Below, piece by piece: positions 27,327-36,445 of a DNA stretch of 64,000 nucleotides. Position 1 is the stretch's first letter; each line of letters opens with the position of its first letter. Below the pieces are notes generated by a model that was not told the origin of the DNA, did no database searches, and worked only from the letters and a program-made list of their open reading frames with translations. The stretch covers positions 62,001-126,000 of the forward strand of contig JAOLBX010000003.1 in NCBI GenBank assembly GCA_028339355.1, written 5' to 3'. The DNA comes from Bacteroidia bacterium. GTDB taxonomy: Bacteria > Bacteroidota > Bacteroidia > NS11-12g > UBA9320. Position numbers and translations under genes: made by a program.

Positions 27327-28523
27327 ATGAACCTTTCTGAAAGGATAAAACAACTGGCAGAGCAATATTTTGATTATATGGTAGCTACTCGCAGGCACCT
27401 ACATAGTCATCCAGAACTTAGTTTCGAAGAATATGAAACCACCAAGTTCATAGCTTCTAAACTCAAAGAAAATGGATATGACTTACAGGCCATCACTGAG
27501 ACTGGTGGTTTTATAGATATAAAAGGAAATAATCCCGCGAGTAAGGTCATTGCTCTACGTGGAGACATAGATGCCCTTCCTATTTTTGAAAAAAACACTA
27601 CAGATTACAAGTCTCAGAACGAAGGAGTAATGCACGCATGTGGTCACGATGTGCACACTACCTGTTTACTTGGGGCTATCCGTATTCTGGATGAGTTAAA
27701 GGATGAATTTGAGGGTACCATACGATGTATATTCCAACCAGGAGAAGAACGTCTACCGGGTGGAGCAAGCATAATGATAAAAAATGGCGTACTCCAAGAT
27801 CCTAAGGTGGAAAAAATACTCGGCCAACACGTGATGCCACTGATAGATGCTGGCAAGGTAGGTTTTCGCTCAGGATTGTATATGGCTAGTGCTGATGAAA
27901 TACACATCAAGGTAATAGGGAAAGGTGGACACGGTGCCCACCCTCATCAGAATATAGATCCTGTAATGGTAGCCGCACAAATCATAACACAGCTACAAAC
28001 CATACCTAGCCGTAGAGCTAAACCCAGCATCCCTACGGTTTTAAGTATTGGCAAGGTAATAGCAAATGGTGCCACTAATGTGATACCGGATGAGGTACAT
28101 ATGGAGGGAACTTTTCGTACATACGACGAAGAATGGAGAGCCTCTGCACACACATTGATAGAAAAGATGTGCAACGACATAGCAGAAGCTCACGGTGCAA
28201 AATGTGAGGCAGAAGTTCGCAAGGGGTATCCATTTTTGATGAATAACGAAGACCTAACTGCAAGTGCTCGCAAATGGGCAGTAGAATACCTAGGAGAGGA
28301 AAATGTGGAAGATCTTGAACTCTGGCCGGCAGGAGAGGATTTCGCCTACTTTAGTCAAGAGATACCTGCGTGTTTCTACAGACTAGGTACTCGCGATGAG
28401 GCCGAAGGCAAAACAAGCATGGTGCATACACCTACTTTTGATATAGACGAAAAATCTTTAAAAGTCGGAAGCGGCCTGATGGCATTTCTCGCCATACAAG
28501 AGTTGAAAAATCAGCTACCTTAA
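27327..28523 (+). CDS. M20 family amidohydrolase (N-acyl-amino-acid/hippurate hydrolase type)
   Basis: A 398-residue cytoplasmic metallohydrolase. Metal ligands lie in MHACGHDVHTT near residue 102 and FQPGEERLPGG near 138, with GKGGHGAHPH in the lid domain and AGEDFAYFSQ near 345. This order is typical of N-acyl-amino-acid amidohydrolases such as hippurate or indoleacetyl-amino-acid hydrolases. The true acyl substrate is unknown. The gene runs divergently from dnaG. Confidence 0.9.
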   Translation: MNLSERIKQLAEQYFDYMVATRRHLHSHPELSFEEYETTKFIASKLKENGYDLQAITETGGFIDIKGNNPASKVIALRGDIDALPIFEKNTTDYKSQNEGVMHACGHDVHTTCLLGAIRILDELKDEFEGTIRCIFQPGEERLPGGASIMIKNGVLQDPKVEKILGQHVMPLIDAGKVGFRSGLYMASADEIHIKVIGKGGHGAHPHQNIDPVMVAAQIITQLQTIPSRRAKPSIPTVLSIGKVIANGATNVIPDEVHMEGTFRTYDEEWRASAHTLIEKMCNDIAEAHGAKCEAEVRKGYPFLMNNEDLTASARKWAVEYLGEENVEDLELWPAGEDFAYFSQEIPACFYRLGTRDEAEGKTSMVHTPTFDIDEKSLKVGSGLMAFLAIQELKNQLP

Positions 28524-28550
28524 ATCGTACCTCCGTCATCTCCGAATGAA

Positions 28551-28919
28551 ATGAGCACTCACAAACAACAACTCGGCAAAGAAGGGGAAGATATAGCAGC
28601 AGCACACCTTAGTAGCAAAGGATACAAGATACTCGCTCGAAACTACAGAAGTGAGCGAGCTGAGGTAGACATCGTGGCTATGCAAGATGACTTGCTCATA
28701 ATAGTAGAAGTAAAAACCCGCGAGACCTCGCAATATGGTAACCCTGAAGAGGCCGTAGGTACAGGAAAGATAAATATGCTCGCTCAAGCTACCGAAGACT
28801 ATATGATCGACAAGGATATGAACTGTAATGTTCGGTATGACATCATCTCCATTATCAAAAACCAATACAAAACAGAAGTAACCCATTTAGAGGATGCATT
28901 TTGGCCAGGACTCTATTAA
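28551..28919 (+). CDS. YraN family protein (UPF0102)
   Basis: A 122-residue predicted nuclease-fold protein with LGKEGEDIAAAHLSSKGYKI at the start, NYRSERAEVDIVA, then VEVKTRETSQYGNPEEAV. The Glu/Asp/Glu-x-Lys arrangement is that of Holliday-junction-resolvase-like folds. The cellular role of YraN is not settled. It follows the M20 gene by 27 bases and is probably co-transcribed with it. Confidence 0.92.
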   Translation: MSTHKQQLGKEGEDIAAAHLSSKGYKILARNYRSERAEVDIVAMQDDLLIIVEVKTRETSQYGNPEEAVGTGKINMLAQATEDYMIDKDMNCNVRYDIISIIKNQYKTEVTHLEDAFWPGLY

Positions 28920-28998
28920 GCTATTCAATTCCTTATTCGGAAACACTGCACACAATTAGTTTATACTGGAGATCAAATGAGATGGTGCTATTATGTCG

Positions 28999-29022
28999 AA
29001 AATAGCTTTAGCTATATTTTTT
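28999..29022 (+). terminator. Possible terminator after yraN
   Basis: AAAATAGC pairs with GCTATaTTTT around TTTA and runs into six T, about 80 bases after the yraN stop. The stem is short and A/T-rich, so this is tentative. Confidence 0.35.
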
Positions 29023-29074
29023 CGTTTTGGCACTATTTATATAAGGAATGTATCCTCTCCTCGTTTATTCCTCT

Positions 29075-29416
29075 ATGAAAAAATACGTTCCCTTTCTTGT
29101 ACGCCTTATTCCAGCAGCTATTATGCTTCAGACCTTGTACTTTAAATTCTCTGGAGCTCCAGAAAGTATCTATATTTTTGAGACATTGGGAATAGAACAC
29201 ATCGGGAGAATAGGAAGTGGTATCGCGGAGCTCATTGCATCTTTACTATTGCTTATTCCTAGCACCGCCTGGGCAGGAGCTGGAGTGGCACTTGGAGTTA
29301 TAGGTGGTGCCATAGTATCACACATCACTGTATTGGGTATAGAAGTACAAGGCGATGGCGGATATTTATTCTTTCTGGCTTTAGTAGTTTTCGTGTGTAG
29401 TGCTATCGCACTATAG
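29075..29416 (+). CDS. DoxX-like small membrane protein
   Basis: A 113-residue protein with four hydrophobic helices, starting MKKYVPFLVRLIPAAIMLQT. The pattern RLIPA, LYFKFSGAPES and GIAELIASLLLLIP matches DoxX-family inner-membrane proteins. Their roles are varied, linked to redox or sulfur metabolism in some species. I chose the ATG at 29075; an in-frame ATG at 29048 would add nine non-family residues. It stands alone between yraN and a convergent gene. Confidence 0.75.
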   Translation: MKKYVPFLVRLIPAAIMLQTLYFKFSGAPESIYIFETLGIEHIGRIGSGIAELIASLLLLIPSTAWAGAGVALGVIGGAIVSHITVLGIEVQGDGGYLFFLALVVFVCSAIAL

Positions 29417-29459
29417 ACTCATAGAAAGGCCATACCGATGCTTGGAGAAAAGCTGTAAC

Positions 29460-30743
29460 CTACATCTTCACTATTTTTCTTCTTAGTATGTCTTCATTGT
29501 TTGCCAAGAAAGAAACATAGTAGGTTCCTTTGGCCCAATGAGACACATCCGTCTGTATCCATTGATTTGATTGAGAGACTAACTCTTCGTGTATGAGTTG
29601 ACCCTGAATATTTCGCACTTGCAGCTTCCCATTCTGTGGCAATTGCATTTTCCAATGCATTATATTATTCACGGGATTAGTTACGATCAAGAAATTATCG
29701 ATACGGCTTTCAGAAACCGAGCTTAAAGTGCGAGTAACTGCCATTTTGATACTTACAGGTAGGTGATCACTCATATTGTACAATGCACTGAGCACATCGG
29801 CCGGTACAGAATTATTCGTTCCTTCTATTATGCTCTTATTGAAGTGCCTCGCTTCATTGCCCACGGCAGTATAGCTTCCCGACACATAGTGTATCCCACG
29901 TGTATTGTCCAATATTTCTTTGCCACACAGTACAAAATCAAATCGATCATCCATGCCTCCAGTGCTCGCACATCCACCACTCGTACGCGTACTCTGAGTA
30001 TGTACCGAGGAGTACAATGAGTTGTTGTTCCAAGAAGCAGACCTGGCTATAGGATCGTAAAAACGAAGAGATGCGTTGCTAGCTTCTAGCAGAGCTTTGT
30101 AACTCGGCTCCGAACTCGTCTTTATATTGAAATCACCCGAAATGATGTAATTTGAAGTACTATAGTTTTCTTCGTGATACTTCATCACAGCATCGGTCAT
30201 TTCCTTTCGCTCCGCTTTGTCTGAGCTAGTGCTGCCGGCTTTTAGGTGAGCTACATACACAGTCATGTATGTTGTATCTCCCGATTCCAACATCTCTTCA
30301 TCCAAATAATACAAAGTATATACATCTATGAGACGCACCAGAAAAGAGTTGTTAGCACTTCGCTCTATTTTATCTTGTTTAGCTAGCACAAACTTATTCT
30401 TGTTGTAATACAGCATATTGCACAAGCTTGAGTTTGCAGCATAGTTGCATTGCTTGTAATAGTTTCTTCCACCTTTATTGAGTGCATTGGTAAGCAGCCT
30501 ATTGGCAGCAGTACCTCCATCTCCCGCTAGCTCATTTACAGCTATGAGATCTGGCATCACATGGCTCACTATTGTTCTCATATACCCTTCTTTGGAAGTA
30601 GGGTTATTATTGGATGCCGAACAGTAAGTTGTAACGTTACGATAGTTCAGCAGATTGTATTGCATAAACGTGATGGTGTCCGTAGTGGTTTGCCCTACAG
30701 CATATACAGACACAAACAGCAATGCGATTATGATTTTTCTCAT
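29460..30743 (-). CDS. Secreted endonuclease/exonuclease/phosphatase-family protein with C-terminal sorting domain
   Basis: A 427-residue exported protein with a signal peptide at residues 1-17. The EEP fold is shown by FMQYNLLNYRN (Asn), DLIAVNELAGDGG (Glu), YIISGDFNIKTSSE (Asp-x-Asn), FDFVLCGKEIL and MSDHLPVSIKM (Asp-His). It is probably a metal-dependent nuclease or phosphodiesterase acting outside the cell. The last ~75 residues (VTNPVNNIMHWKM, then GKLQVRNIQGQLI and KGTYYVSF) form a T9SS type A sorting domain. A -7 element TAATTTTG (30751-30758, minus strand) lies 7 bases before its ATG. Confidence 0.88.
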   Translation of the reverse strand: MRKIIIALLFVSVYAVGQTTTDTITFMQYNLLNYRNVTTYCSASNNNPTSKEGYMRTIVSHVMPDLIAVNELAGDGGTAANRLLTNALNKGGRNYYKQCNYAANSSLCNMLYYNKNKFVLAKQDKIERSANNSFLVRLIDVYTLYYLDEEMLESGDTTYMTVYVAHLKAGSTSSDKAERKEMTDAVMKYHEENYSTSNYIISGDFNIKTSSEPSYKALLEASNASLRFYDPIARSASWNNNSLYSSVHTQSTRTSGGCASTGGMDDRFDFVLCGKEILDNTRGIHYVSGSYTAVGNEARHFNKSIIEGTNNSVPADVLSALYNMSDHLPVSIKMAVTRTLSSVSESRIDNFLIVTNPVNNIMHWKMQLPQNGKLQVRNIQGQLIHEELVSQSNQWIQTDVSHWAKGTYYVSFLANNEDILRRKIVKM

Positions 30744-30750
30744 ACCCCTG

Positions 30751-30758
30751 CAAAATTA
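30751..30758 (-). promoter_or_regulatory. -7 promoter element TAATTTTG for the T9SS nuclease gene
   Basis: The minus-strand octamer TAATTTTG ends 7 bases before the ATG at 30743. It lies in the short gap after the phosphatase gene. Confidence 0.45.
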
Positions 30759-30773
30759 CTCATTTGAAAATTA

Positions 30774-31250
30774 CTATACTGACCGCTTATGTTTTTCTAC
30801 TAAAAAATGAAGAAACTCAGTGATACACCTATCCAATGTTTGATAACACATTTCAGAATCTGAACTATCTCCATACCACGGATCTGCAACCTCGCTCCCG
30901 TTATCTATGGTATCAAAATCTCTCATCAAAAAAAGCTCATACTACGAAGCACTGCGAGCTACTTTAAGGGCGTTTTGCTTATTACTCTGGTCCATCACTA
31001 TGAGATAGTCAAACTCATCAAAATGCGAAGGCATAAGCTGCTGTGCTTTGTGATTGATGGGTAAGCCGTGTTTTTCTGCCACCGCTGTTGTTCTATAATC
31101 TGGAGCTTCACCTATATGATAACCAGCTGTATCACAGCTTTCTATGTGAAAATTTGATAGGTTATTCTGCGATACTTTGTGAGCCAGTATCGCTTCAGCC
31201 ATAGGCGAACGACAAATATTGCCAAGACATACAAACATTACTTTTATCAT
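30774..31250 (-). pseudogene. Low-molecular-weight protein-tyrosine phosphatase interrupted by an in-frame TAG
   Basis: The frame from 31250 begins VMFVCLGNICRSPMAEAIL, holding the phosphate loop Cys8-x5-Arg14. It stops at a TAG at 30942-30944 after 102 residues. The same frame then continues without a shift to a TAG at 30774. That part carries LFLMRDFDTI, the catalytic-acid motif DPWYG (Asp at codon 123) and a helical end. The full 158 codons match the usual length of this family. Without read-through the enzyme lacks its general acid. A nonsense mutation or a base-calling error are the simplest explanations. Confidence 0.85.
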
Positions 31251-31448
31251 ACGTTTGTAAAGTACTAAATTATTATTTAGACTTCATATAAAATCACACA
31301 TAATAATTTGATTACCTTGTATTTACGATTGATATTTTCATTCATACAAACGAAAAGGGAACTTCAAGTGTAAAAATACTTCATTTCATACTTGGCATAT
31401 TCCATTAATGTTTGATTTTTGCACTCTACAAAAAACCAAAACAAAAAA

Positions 31449-31793
31449 ATGGAAAACATATTAATCGTATTAGGTGTATTAATTTTAGGTTCGGCTATGG
31501 GAGGTACTCAGTTACCTAAACTACCAGGAGCTATCTTATCATTAGGAGCTTTGGTTTTGGCATTGTTCAACTCTCACGCTAGAGACAACATGATGGCAGT
31601 ATTGTTTATCATTCCAATACTTTTTGTGATTGTTGGTGTAGGGACTTACTTAGCAGAAAAAAAAATAGTCACTGAAGGAGACTCTGCAAGCAATAACACC
31701 AAGCTTCTTGCAAGTTCAAACTTTCAAGTTGTGTTTATCGTACTAGTTACAATGTACTTTGTATCTACATTCTTCTTTCCGCACTTTAGCTAA
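31449..31793 (+). CDS. Small hydrophobic membrane protein
   Basis: A 114-residue protein with three or four transmembrane segments, starting MENILIVLGVLILGSAMGG. I do not recognise the family. I chose the ATG at 31449; the upstream in-frame ATG at 31419 adds an Asn/Lys-rich stretch with no hydrophobic character. It precedes the DUF456 gene on the same strand by 62 bases. Confidence 0.65.
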   Translation: MENILIVLGVLILGSAMGGTQLPKLPGAILSLGALVLALFNSHARDNMMAVLFIIPILFVIVGVGTYLAEKKIVTEGDSASNNTKLLASSNFQVVFIVLVTMYFVSTFFFPHFS

Positions 31794-31843
31794 CAACCAC
31801 TTTTCTTTCTTGCCTTGTAGGTCGATAAATATTGACTTATGTC

Positions 31844-31851
31844 TAAGTTCG
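31844..31851 (+). promoter_or_regulatory. -7-like element TAAGTTCG before the DUF456 gene
   Basis: TAAGTTCG ends 4 bases before the ATG at 31856. It has TTCG where the consensus has TTTG, as also seen at 20506, 34043 and 44524. Confidence 0.4.
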
Positions 31852-31855
31852 TATT

Positions 31856-32365
31856 ATGGAATTAGCAATTATTATTATAGGAATCATAATGATCATTATT
31901 GGTTTTGTAGGAAGCATCCTTCCTGCCCTACCAGGACCACCGCTTGCATACGGAGCACTCTTGCTACTCTTACTTCATGATTCAGCTAAAGAAATCCTGC
32001 TCACCAATAATTATACATGGCTCATAGCACTTGGAGTTATTACTCTAGTTATTAACATATTGGACTATTACTTGCCCATCTGGGGCACCAAAAAATTTGG
32101 AGGAACCAAAGCAGGCTCGCGAGGTAGTACCATCGGACTTATCGTAGCAGTATTGCTCACATTTTTCAGTGGAGGACTAGGAGCATTTGGTATATTGCTT
32201 GGCCCGCTTATCGGTGCTTATATAGGAGAAAAAAATGCTGGTCAATCCAACCAAGTAGCCATCCAATCAGCCAAAGGGTCCTTTTTAGGATTTATTACCG
32301 GAACATTTATGAAGGTAGTCATCGTTCTCATTATAGCATTCTACTTTGGTAGCGTGCTACTTTAG
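31856..32365 (+). CDS. DUF456 domain membrane protein
   Basis: A 169-residue membrane protein with about five helices. The N-terminal half has VGSILPALPGPPLAYGALLLL, and the centre has KKFGGTKAGSRGSTIG followed by GLGAFGILLGPLIGAYIGE. This is the Gly/Pro-rich pattern of the DUF456 family. Its function is unknown. It overlaps the convergent thioredoxin-like gene by 9 bases. Confidence 0.9.
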   Translation: MELAIIIIGIIMIIIGFVGSILPALPGPPLAYGALLLLLLHDSAKEILLTNNYTWLIALGVITLVINILDYYLPIWGTKKFGGTKAGSRGSTIGLIVAVLLTFFSGGLGAFGILLGPLIGAYIGEKNAGQSNQVAIQSAKGSFLGFITGTFMKVVIVLIIAFYFGSVLL

Positions 32366-32842
32366 GTGTTTCTTTATTCTTCTGATCAATAATGGAGAAT
32401 ATCCATCTTGACTCCAGAGCTTCTTCCCAGCACTGTCAAAGGCTTCCGCTCTTGGATAGCTGCTTACTAGCGTGTCGGAATACTTCTTCGTAACATTGTA
32501 CGGTGATATATAATCATTTGAATTTAGGTGATCTTCTAGCTTGTCTCGATCCATCACATGGCTATTCACATACACTACTTCATTTGCCGCTATCTGTCCT
32601 TGTTTTATCTTTTTGTTGAGCTCCTTTGCCAACACTGCACATGGCTTACAGCCTCTAAATGTATAAATGACTATACTTGCTTGTCCAGGTTTGTAAGTGA
32701 CACCATTGAAGCTTTCTAGACTATCCAATTCGTCTATATGTGAAATCGGCAAAGTACTATCAGTTGGTATCACATCATACCTCACTCGAGCATGGCTCTC
32801 TAGTATCGCTAAAACGACTAATAGAAGTAGCGGATACTTCAT
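32357..32842 (-). CDS. Exported thioredoxin-fold protein
   Basis: A 161-residue protein with a signal peptide (residues 1-18) and a single CxxC site, Cys65-Lys-Pro-Cys68, in IVIYTFRGCKPCAVLAKEL. It is probably periplasmic and could reduce or oxidise thiols. The C-terminal half (SSYPRAEAFDSAGKKLW) fits the thioredoxin strand after the cis-proline, although the usual cis-Pro context is weak. It lies directly after lhgO with no gap, so the two are probably co-transcribed. Confidence 0.75.
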   Translation of the reverse strand: MKYPLLLLVVLAILESHARVRYDVIPTDSTLPISHIDELDSLESFNGVTYKPGQASIVIYTFRGCKPCAVLAKELNKKIKQGQIAANEVVYVNSHVMDRDKLEDHLNSNDYISPYNVTKKYSDTLVSSYPRAEAFDSAGKKLWSQDGYSPLLIRRIKKHLK

Positions 32843-34033
32843 TTATAGGTCTACCATTCCGGCGATGGTCTTGCCAATGCTTAGACTTGATGTAGCAGCA
32901 GGACTTGGTGCATTTATTACGTGTATGGCACGCTTCTCAGTGACCAACTTAAAATCGTCTAGTAAGCCCCCTGTTCGATCACAGGCCTGAGCTCGTACCC
33001 CTGCTGGAGCTGCTACTAGGTCTTCTTCTTTTATTTCTGGAATGAGTCTTTGCAGTGCCTTGGTAAATGATTTTTTTGAGAAAGAACGATACATCTCGCC
33101 TAGACCCGTTTTCCAGTATTTCAGCATTACCTTCTGAAAACCAGGCCACATAAGACTACCAAAAAACTCTTTGAAATCAAAATCGGTACGTTTGTATCCT
33201 TCTTTTCTAAACGCAAATACGGCATTGGGACCTGCCTCTATGCCTCCTCCAATCATACGTGTATAATGCACCCCTAAAAAAGGAAACGCTGGATCTGGAA
33301 CAGGATAAATAAGGTGTTTCACTAGATGCTCAGCCTCTGCGGTCAGTTCGTAGTATTCTCCCCTGAAAGGTATAATTCTGGTATCTATATCTCCTAGATG
33401 CATTTTAGCCACACTATCCGAGTAGAGTCCTGCACAATTCACCATCATCTGGCACTCTACAAAACTTTTGTTGGTCACTATCTGCACTTCATCGTCCTTT
33501 TCCTCTATGGATTTTACGACTGTGTTCAGGTGAATTTCCCCACCGTTTTGTTCTATTTTTTCCGCTAATTTGTTACAAATATCTACGTAATTGACAATAC
33601 CTGTTTGTGGTACACGTATGCCTTGTATTCCCGCTAGATGAGGTTCGATCTCACGCAATCTAGCTTGGCCTAACATTTCCAGTCCTTCGAGACCATTTTC
33701 TCGACCCCTATCGTACAAGTCTCTGAGTCTACCTAGCTCCGATTTTTCGGTAGCCACCACTACTTTGCCACACAAATCATAGCTGATGTTGTTTTCGTCA
33801 CAAAACTCCAGTAGCATATGATATCCATCGATGCAGTTTTTAGCTTTGAGACTCCCAGGCTTATAGTACAATCCAGAATGAATGACCCCACTATTATTCC
33901 CTGTCTGGTGATGAGCGATTTCACTCTCTTTTTCTAAGACTACAATTTTTTTATCGGTATATTTAAGTGTAAGGTGATAGGCAGTGGCTAGCCCCACAAT
34001 TCCCCCTCCTACTATGGCAATGTCTGCATTCAT
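32843..34033 (-). CDS. lhgO: L-2-hydroxyglutarate oxidase
   Basis: A 396-residue FAD enzyme oxidising L-2-hydroxyglutarate to 2-oxoglutarate. It begins with the dinucleotide loop IAIVGGGIVGLATAYHL. Then come HQTGNNSGVIHSGLYYKPGS near residue 42 (the family signature), FRGEYYEL, and RAQACDRTGGLLDDF near the end. In known members it passes electrons to the membrane quinone pool. It is followed without gap by the thioredoxin-like gene. A -7-like TATTTTCG (34043-34050, minus strand) lies 9 bases before the ATG. Confidence 0.93.
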   Translation of the reverse strand: MNADIAIVGGGIVGLATAYHLTLKYTDKKIVVLEKESEIAHHQTGNNSGVIHSGLYYKPGSLKAKNCIDGYHMLLEFCDENNISYDLCGKVVVATEKSELGRLRDLYDRGRENGLEGLEMLGQARLREIEPHLAGIQGIRVPQTGIVNYVDICNKLAEKIEQNGGEIHLNTVVKSIEEKDDEVQIVTNKSFVECQMMVNCAGLYSDSVAKMHLGDIDTRIIPFRGEYYELTAEAEHLVKHLIYPVPDPAFPFLGVHYTRMIGGGIEAGPNAVFAFRKEGYKRTDFDFKEFFGSLMWPGFQKVMLKYWKTGLGEMYRSFSKKSFTKALQRLIPEIKEEDLVAAPAGVRAQACDRTGGLLDDFKLVTEKRAIHVINAPSPAATSSLSIGKTIAGMVDL

Positions 34034-34042
34034 ATTGTAATG

Positions 34043-34050
34043 CGAAAATA
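34043..34050 (-). promoter_or_regulatory. -7-like element TATTTTCG for lhgO
   Basis: The minus-strand TATTTTCG ends 9 bases before the ATG at 34033, a TTCG variant of the -7 consensus. Confidence 0.4.
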
Positions 34051-34284
34051 TAGAAATACAGTAAAGGAAGGAGTATCCGCTCTAAATCAAATCATTCCCG
34101 AATCATTTTAGAACATACAAGTCGAACGTTATGAGGGCAAGAAATCACACAACCGAAACGAAGAAAATTGTCAGCAATGAAATTTATACTCAGAAGATAT
34201 TACTTTTATCCCTAGTATAGACTATTTACATTTTATAAAAACACCCTTACAATCAGAGATAACTTACATTTTTTAAAAAAAACC

Positions 34285-35817
34285 TTGAAACAACTATACA
34301 TAACCCTCGCAAGCATCCTTCTTCTAGCTTCGTGCTCTCAATCCGAAAAAAATCAAGCATCCATGGCAACGGATTTTTGCTCTCAAATACATAGGAACGA
34401 CAGCATATCGCTCTCATCAGAACTAGAAGACCTAGCTCCTCTTATGAAGGAAAAGACAGGTGTGTATGTGCTCGAAGATGGCAGCGGGTCTATGGTGGCC
34501 AGAGCATGGCTGAGCGAGTATTCTGAGCAAACAATTGACATTCAGTATTTTATATTTTCTACTGATAATGTAGGACTTATAGCTTGTGACTATTTAGTGC
34601 GAGCAGCAGATCGTGGAGTTAAGGTGCGAATCATCGTAGATGACATAATGGTAGATGCAGATATAGAAGACGTCCTCACCTTTGCTTCTCACAAGAATAT
34701 TACCGTAAAAATATATAACCCCGGAGTTAATCTAGGTAAAAATGTTTTCAAGAAAATAGAAAAATTCACGACAGATTTTCGTTCTGCAAATCAACGTATG
34801 CACAACAAAACATTGATTGTAGATGGCAAAGTTGTCATAACTGGCGGTCGTAATATCGCAGACGAATATTTTGACTATGACCACGAATACAACTTTAGAG
34901 ATAGAGATATCTTGCTATTAGGTAAGGAAACAAAGAGTGTGAGCAAGTCGTTCGAAGAATTTTGGAATAGTGATCTAACGACAAACGTGACCAACCTAAT
35001 TGAAAGCGAATCAGAAACCATTGCTCCAGAAAACCCATTTGAAAAACTACACGAATATGCTTGTAACCCAGAAAATTTTTGGCCTCAGGTAAGAACAAGA
35101 ATAAAACACCTCCCTTCAACTTTTAACTCTATTAGCAAATCCGGCAAACTCATTTGGCTAGACGATGTAAAATTCATTACCGACCTTCCAGGAAAAAATG
35201 ATGGCAAGAGTGGTTTAGGAGGTGGCGGCATCACTACAAGTGCACTAATAAAGTTGGTGCAAGACGCTAAATCAACGATAGATATACAAACACCGTATCT
35301 TATCACTACCGAACTAAGTCGGACACTATTCAAAGAAGCAATTGATAGAGGAGTAAAAATACGAATCCTTACCAATAGCCTTGCTTCTACAGACAACGTA
35401 GAGGCTTTCAGCAGTTACCAATCGGACAGAGAAAAGCTCCTAGATACTGGGGTAAAAATATTTGAATTTCGACCGGACGCAGCTGAACGCACTAAAATAA
35501 TGACAGGAGAACTGCAAGGAACATTGGAGAATAAACCAACCTTTGGTTTGCATGCTAAATCCATGGTAGTAGACCATAAAACAACGGTCATAGGCACGTT
35601 TAACTTAGACCCAAGAAGTGCAAACCTGAATACCGAATGTTTTGTAGTGGTGCACTCAGAACAAATAGCAAAAGGAGTCGCTGATGGAATGGAAATAGAA
35701 TTCAGCCCAGGAAATTCGTGGGAAACCACCTTGGATTTCAACCCAGATTCTGAGGTAGGTAAAGTAAAAAGAATAAAAACTTGGACTCGAAAAATCCTGC
35801 CAAAGGAAATATTATAA
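34285..35817 (+). CDS. Phospholipase D-family lipoprotein (cardiolipin-synthase-like)
   Basis: A 510-residue protein with a lipobox LLLASC (Cys17). It starts with TTG; no closer ATG gives the signal peptide. Two HKD motifs are complete: His173 in RMHNKTLIVDGKVVITGG and His423 in LHAKSMVVDHKTTVIGTFN, each with Lys and Asp. Such pairs form one active site that hydrolyses or transfers phosphatidyl groups. Lipid anchoring suggests it acts at the periplasmic face or outer membrane, unlike typical membrane-spanning cardiolipin synthases. The substrate is unknown. Confidence 0.88.
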   Translation: MKQLYITLASILLLASCSQSEKNQASMATDFCSQIHRNDSISLSSELEDLAPLMKEKTGVYVLEDGSGSMVARAWLSEYSEQTIDIQYFIFSTDNVGLIACDYLVRAADRGVKVRIIVDDIMVDADIEDVLTFASHKNITVKIYNPGVNLGKNVFKKIEKFTTDFRSANQRMHNKTLIVDGKVVITGGRNIADEYFDYDHEYNFRDRDILLLGKETKSVSKSFEEFWNSDLTTNVTNLIESESETIAPENPFEKLHEYACNPENFWPQVRTRIKHLPSTFNSISKSGKLIWLDDVKFITDLPGKNDGKSGLGGGGITTSALIKLVQDAKSTIDIQTPYLITTELSRTLFKEAIDRGVKIRILTNSLASTDNVEAFSSYQSDREKLLDTGVKIFEFRPDAAERTKIMTGELQGTLENKPTFGLHAKSMVVDHKTTVIGTFNLDPRSANLNTECFVVVHSEQIAKGVADGMEIEFSPGNSWETTLDFNPDSEVGKVKRIKTWTRKILPKEIL

Positions 35818-35894
35818 TCTGTTGATTTAGATATCACTACAGAGCTCAAGCCACATTCTCTAATTGAAAGAGCAGGTATTCCTCGTTACAACTC

Positions 35895-35920
35895 GATTTG
35901 AATTATTAGATTTGAATTAT
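35895..35920 (+). repeat. Tandem 12-base repeat at the tspO start
   Basis: GATTTGAATTAT occurs at 35895-35906 and 35909-35920, a 14-base period. The second copy runs into the ATG at 35919. Confidence 0.6.
35907..35914 (+). promoter_or_regulatory. -7 promoter element TAGATTTG for tspO
   Basis: TAGATTTG ends 4 bases before the ATG at 35919. It lies within the second copy of the tandem repeat; the first copy has TC in place of TA and would not match. Confidence 0.5.
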
Positions 35921-36383
35921 GTCACCGTTCACAAAAAATATAATCATCCTCCTAGTTATCAATTTTACTGCTCTAGGCATAGGCGGATTTCTAATGGGCG
36001 AAGGCCCAAGTAGCACGTATTATCAAGGAATAAATAAAGCACCTTGGACGCCTCCAGGATGGGTGTTTGGTGCAGCATGGACAACTATCATGATATGCTT
36101 CAGCGTCTACATGGCCTATTGGCTGAAGGCTGAGAATGAAATGATGGTATGGGCATTATTCGCCTTACAATTTGTGCTTAACGTGGGGTGGAATCCACTA
36201 TTCTTTAATTTCCATATGACTCTTCCTGCTCTTATCGTCATCATAGCTCTCACTGTCCTAGTAGGTTATTTCTTGTTTGGCAATTGGGATACTCTAGGCA
36301 CTCTAAGCTTACTCATCGCACCATATTTCATTTGGCTTTGTATTGCAACTTCATTGAATTGGTACATTTTGATAAAAAATTAA
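35919..36383 (+). CDS. tspO: TspO/MBR family protein
   Basis: A 154-residue protein with five transmembrane helices, homologous to the mitochondrial benzodiazepine receptor. Conserved blocks are YYQGINKAPWTPPGWVFGAA near residue 36 and NVGWNPLFF near 95. Known members bind porphyrins or cholesterol and can degrade protoporphyrin IX; in bacteria they affect tetrapyrrole and light responses. The ATG lies 4 bases after a -7 element. No tetrapyrrole gene is adjacent. Confidence 0.93.
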   Translation: MSPFTKNIIILLVINFTALGIGGFLMGEGPSSTYYQGINKAPWTPPGWVFGAAWTTIMICFSVYMAYWLKAENEMMVWALFALQFVLNVGWNPLFFNFHMTLPALIVIIALTVLVGYFLFGNWDTLGTLSLLIAPYFIWLCIATSLNWYILIKN

Positions 36384-36445
36384 TCCTTCCAGATCTATTG
36401 CTCAGCATTCTAAACTAAATCGACTTCTTACTTGTTCTTTTCTAA

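Noticed and set aside
30942-30944. Genetic-code change (TAG read as an amino acid)
   Set aside because: Other genes here end in TAG at their expected length (for example ygiQ-region and dcd stops), so a general recoding of TAG is not supported.
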